From Thermoleophilaceae bacterium (GTDB lineage Bacteria > Actinomycetota > Thermoleophilia > Solirubrobacterales > Thermoleophilaceae), in NCBI GenBank assembly GCA_013695885.1, contig JACCZP010000063.1, positions 1 through 5,756 on the forward strand: a stretch of DNA of 5,756 nt, given 5' to 3'. Shown here one piece after another: positions 4,103 through 5,756 of the stretch. Each line of letters starts with the position of its first letter. Positions within the stretch are counted from its first letter, which is position 1. The translations under genes were made by a program, and so were the position numbers. Below the pieces are notes generated by a model that saw only the letters and a program-made list of their open reading frames with translations, was not told the DNA's origin and did no database searches.

Positions 4103-5527
4103 TCAGGCCACTCGCGCCCGCCGGGCGGGCTCCTCGCCGCCCCGGCCGCTGGTCCAGAACGACTCCTCCTCGCGGCCGAGATCGGTGGACGGGGGGTCGC
4201 CGAACAGCCACTCGCGCAGGATCAGGTGCCAGTTGGCGCGCACGTTCAGGTTGCCGAGTACCCCGAGCACCAGCGCCTCCATGCGCCGACCGAGCATGGC
4301 CTCCGGGGGGAGGGTCTCGCGGCGCATGACCGGCCAGTGGCGCGAGCGGGGGTCGCCCATCTCGATCATCAGCGCGCTCACGTACTCGTGCTCGAGCGTC
4401 ACCTCCCGGTCCTCGTAGAACCAGTCGGCCACGTCGCGGAAGTGGTCCATCACCGCCTCTGGCGTCGTCACCTCGTCGTCGGGGTCGACGGCGCCCATCT
4501 CCACCAGCGCCTCGTGCACGCGCTCGGCGTCCCCCTCGAGGATGCGGCGGATCACGTCCTTCTCGACCTCCACCTGCTCGCGGGACACCTTCTTTGTCAT
4601 CCCGAAGTCGAGGAACGCCGCCCGCCCGTCCTCCATCAGCAGGAAGTTGCCTGGGTGGGGGTCACCCGAGAAGTGGCCGATCCGGTAGAGCGACCCGAAG
4701 AAGAAGCGCAGCACCATCTCCCCGAAGCGGTTTCGCTCGGCGTCGTCGAGGCGCTTGACCTCCTCGAAGGGCCGTCCCTCGACGAACTCGGACACCAGCA
4801 CGCGCTCGTGGGAGAGGTCGGTCATCACGTCGGGGATGACGACGAAGGGATGCCCACGCCAGCGCCGCGCGAACGCGCGCTGGTTCTGGGCCTCGTGCTC
4901 GTAGTCGAGCTCCTCGGTCACGCGCTCGCGCACCTCGGTCGCGGTGGCCTTGGCGTCCAGGCCGGGCGCCATGCGCTTCATGGCGCGGAGGATCAGCCCC
5001 ATGTTCTGGAGGTCGGCCCGGACGGCCTGGGCGACGCCCGGGTACTGGACCTTGACCGCCACCTGGCGGCCGTCCTTCAGCTCCGCGCGGTAGACCTGCC
5101 CGATCGAGGCCGCGGCGATGGCCTCCTCGTCGAAGTCGGCGAACACGCTGCCAAGCTTCTCCCCGAGGTCCTCCTCGATCACCTTGCGCATGTCGCGGAA
5201 GGAGACCTTCGGAGCCTGGTCGCGCAGCTCCGCGAGCTTCGCCTGGAAGCGCTCCTTGGCCTCCGGCGGCATCGGCCCGGTGTCGATGAAGGAGGCCACC
5301 TGGCCGACCTTCATGGCCGCGCCCTTCATGTTCCCGAGTACCTCGACGATCTCCTCGGCGGCCTCGGCCTGGCGGCGCATGGTGGCCTCGGCGCGATCCT
5401 CGTTCGAGCGCGTCCAGTTGCGAGCCTTGGTGCCGTAGGCCCTCGCGGCCTGGCCGCCGATCAGCCCGCCGACCTGCGCAGTGCGGCGAATCCTCCCCGT
5501 CTGCATGCCCTTCTCGCGCTTCGCCAC
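4103..5527 (-). CDS. AarF/UbiB family (ABC1/ADCK) atypical kinase
   Basis: This 474-residue protein has the full ABC1 signature. The N-terminal KxGQ motif (MKVGQ, Lys73-Gln76) is followed by the Ala-rich loop AAASIGQVY (138-146), Lys159 in VAVKVQYPG, the EELDYEHEA helix (205-213), the catalytic loop GDPHPGN (Asp289, Asn294) and the metal-binding DFG (Asp307-Gly309). Family members UbiB, COQ8 and ADCK have ATPase activity and support quinone or isoprenoid-lipid biosynthesis. Unlike E. coli UbiB, no C-terminal membrane helices are apparent, only a weakly hydrophobic VLGVLGNLNV stretch, so a soluble or peripheral protein is likely. The tail ends Gly/Glu/Arg-rich. GTG 5527 is chosen over the internal Met at residue 8 because TAGACT ends 7 nt before it. 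The glycosylase gene lies downstream on the same strand. Confidence 0.95.
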   Translation of the reverse strand: MAKREKGMQTGRIRRTAQVGGLIGGQAARAYGTKARNWTRSNEDRAEATMRRQAEAAEEIVEVLGNMKGAAMKVGQVASFIDTGPMPPEAKERFQAKLAELRDQAPKVSFRDMRKVIEEDLGEKLGSVFADFDEEAIAAASIGQVYRAELKDGRQVAVKVQYPGVAQAVRADLQNMGLILRAMKRMAPGLDAKATATEVRERVTEELDYEHEAQNQRAFARRWRGHPFVVIPDVMTDLSHERVLVSEFVEGRPFEEVKRLDDAERNRFGEMVLRFFFGSLYRIGHFSGDPHPGNFLLMEDGRAAFLDFGMTKKVSREQVEVEKDVIRRILEGDAERVHEALVEMGAVDPDDEVTTPEAVMDHFRDVADWFYEDREVTLEHEYVSALMIEMGDPRSRHWPVMRRETLPPEAMLGRRMEALVLGVLGNLNVRANWHLILREWLFGDPPSTDLGREEESFWTSGRGGEEPARRARVA

Positions 5528-5534
5528 TGTGACC

Positions 5535-5540
5535 AGTCTA
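5535..5540 (-). promoter_or_regulatory. -10 element TAGACT for the AarF-like gene
   Basis: On the minus strand TAGACT ends 7 nt before GTG 5527, predicting a leaderless mRNA that begins at the start codon. No -35 consensus is seen. Confidence 0.6.
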
Positions 5541-5574
5541 CGGCCGGGCCGCCGCTGCGGCCCAGGGCGAGTAC

Positions 5575-5580
5575 TAGTCT
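5575..5580 (+). promoter_or_regulatory. -10 element TAGTCT for the ABC ATPase gene
   Basis: TAGTCT ends 6 nt before GTG 5587. It is divergent from the -10 box at 5535-5540, with 34 bp between the two hexamers. Confidence 0.6.
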
Positions 5581-5586
5581 CGGCGC

Positions 5587-5756
5587 GTGGGCGATGCGCC
5601 CCTCTTCGCGCTCGAGGAGGTCTCGGTAGCCCGCGGCGGGGCGGCCGTGCTCGACGGCCTCTCGCTTGTTCTCGACGAGGGGTCGACCTGCGTCGCCGGA
5701 CCCTCGGGCGCGGGGAAGTCGACGCTCCTGCGGTTGCTGAACCGCCTGCGCGAGCC
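5587..5756 (+). CDS. ABC transporter ATP-binding protein, N-terminal part (runs off window)
   Basis: Only the first 56 codons are present. They read as the start of an ABC nucleotide-binding domain: an aromatic/strand region (LFALEEVSVARGG), the typical VLDGLSLVLDEG segment, and a complete Walker A GPSGAGKST followed by LLRLLNRL. The LNRL ending resembles phosphate-type (PstB-like) or FetA/YbbL-like importers and exporters, but the Q-loop, signature and Walker B lie outside the window, so the substrate cannot be named. GTG 5587 is selected by the -10 box 6 nt upstream. The gene is divergent from the AarF-like gene, with 59 bp between start codons. Confidence 0.9.
   Translation, partial: MGDAPLFALEEVSVARGGAAVLDGLSLVLDEGSTCVAGPSGAGKSTLLRLLNRLRE

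Noticed and set aside
4226..5629. A 467-codon open frame on the + strand opposite the AarF-like gene
   Set aside because: It is rich in His, Leu, Val and Arg with no recognisable domain, and it mirrors a gene with a complete set of ABC1 motifs. It is a GC-rich antisense shadow.
1..5756. Mobile elements, CRISPR arrays, toxin-antitoxin or phage-defence genes
   Set aside because: I found no transposase, integrase, regularly spaced repeats, tRNA-like attachment site or defence domain; all larger genes belong to common housekeeping families.

Overview
The window is a compact, high-GC stretch of bacterial chromosome. Almost every third codon position is G or C, and there are no insertion sequences, tRNAs, rRNAs or CRISPR repeats. 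The gene content and the GC-rich codons suggest a GC-rich actinobacterium. Thermoleophilia (Solirubrobacterales-like) is my best guess, but that placement is inference from protein style and promoter style, not from a marker gene.

Layout, left to right. (1) The C-terminal part of an AI-2E-family membrane protein (+, 2-622). (2) A + strand unit at 677-1612: a TraR/DksA-type zinc-finger protein, a short glutaredoxin/GST-N-like protein, and a 73-residue basic protein whose ATG overlaps the preceding stop. (3) A convergent Fe-S module: bolA and a CGFS monothiol glutaredoxin on the minus strand (2320-1683, joined by a 4-bp ATGA overlap), divergent from an A-type Fe-S carrier gene, erpA-like (+, 2388-2738). 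(4) A roughly 150-bp noncoding gap rich in inverted repeats (2739-2888). (5) A small three-helix membrane protein (-, 3140-2889), divergent from a 57-residue acidic zinc-knuckle protein (+, 3208-3381). (6) A minus strand pair: an AarF/UbiB (ABC1) kinase-like protein (5527-4103) followed by an AlkA-like HhH-GPD DNA glycosylase (4013-3438). (7) Divergent from that pair, the first 56 codons of an ABC transporter ATPase (+, 5587 to the window end).

The most consistent signal beyond the genes is promoter architecture. Six transcription-unit first genes have a TANNNT -10 hexamer ending 6-7 nt before the start codon, and bolA has one 9 nt before. This implies leaderless or nearly leaderless mRNAs and fixes several start codons, notably GTG 2388 for the erpA-like gene. 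The in-operon gene grxD instead has a strong Shine-Dalgarno sequence. The convergent junctions at 2738/2889 and 3381/3438 carry GC-rich hairpins without U-tracts.

Functionally the window is housekeeping: Fe-S cluster trafficking (BolA, CGFS glutaredoxin, A-type carrier), thiol and transcription-factor-like regulators, quinone/isoprenoid-linked kinase, and base-excision repair. I see no evidence for a wholly new system. The most interesting items are the leaderless promoter set, the divergent Fe-S module, the repeat-rich intergenic region after the erpA-like gene, and two unstudied small proteins.
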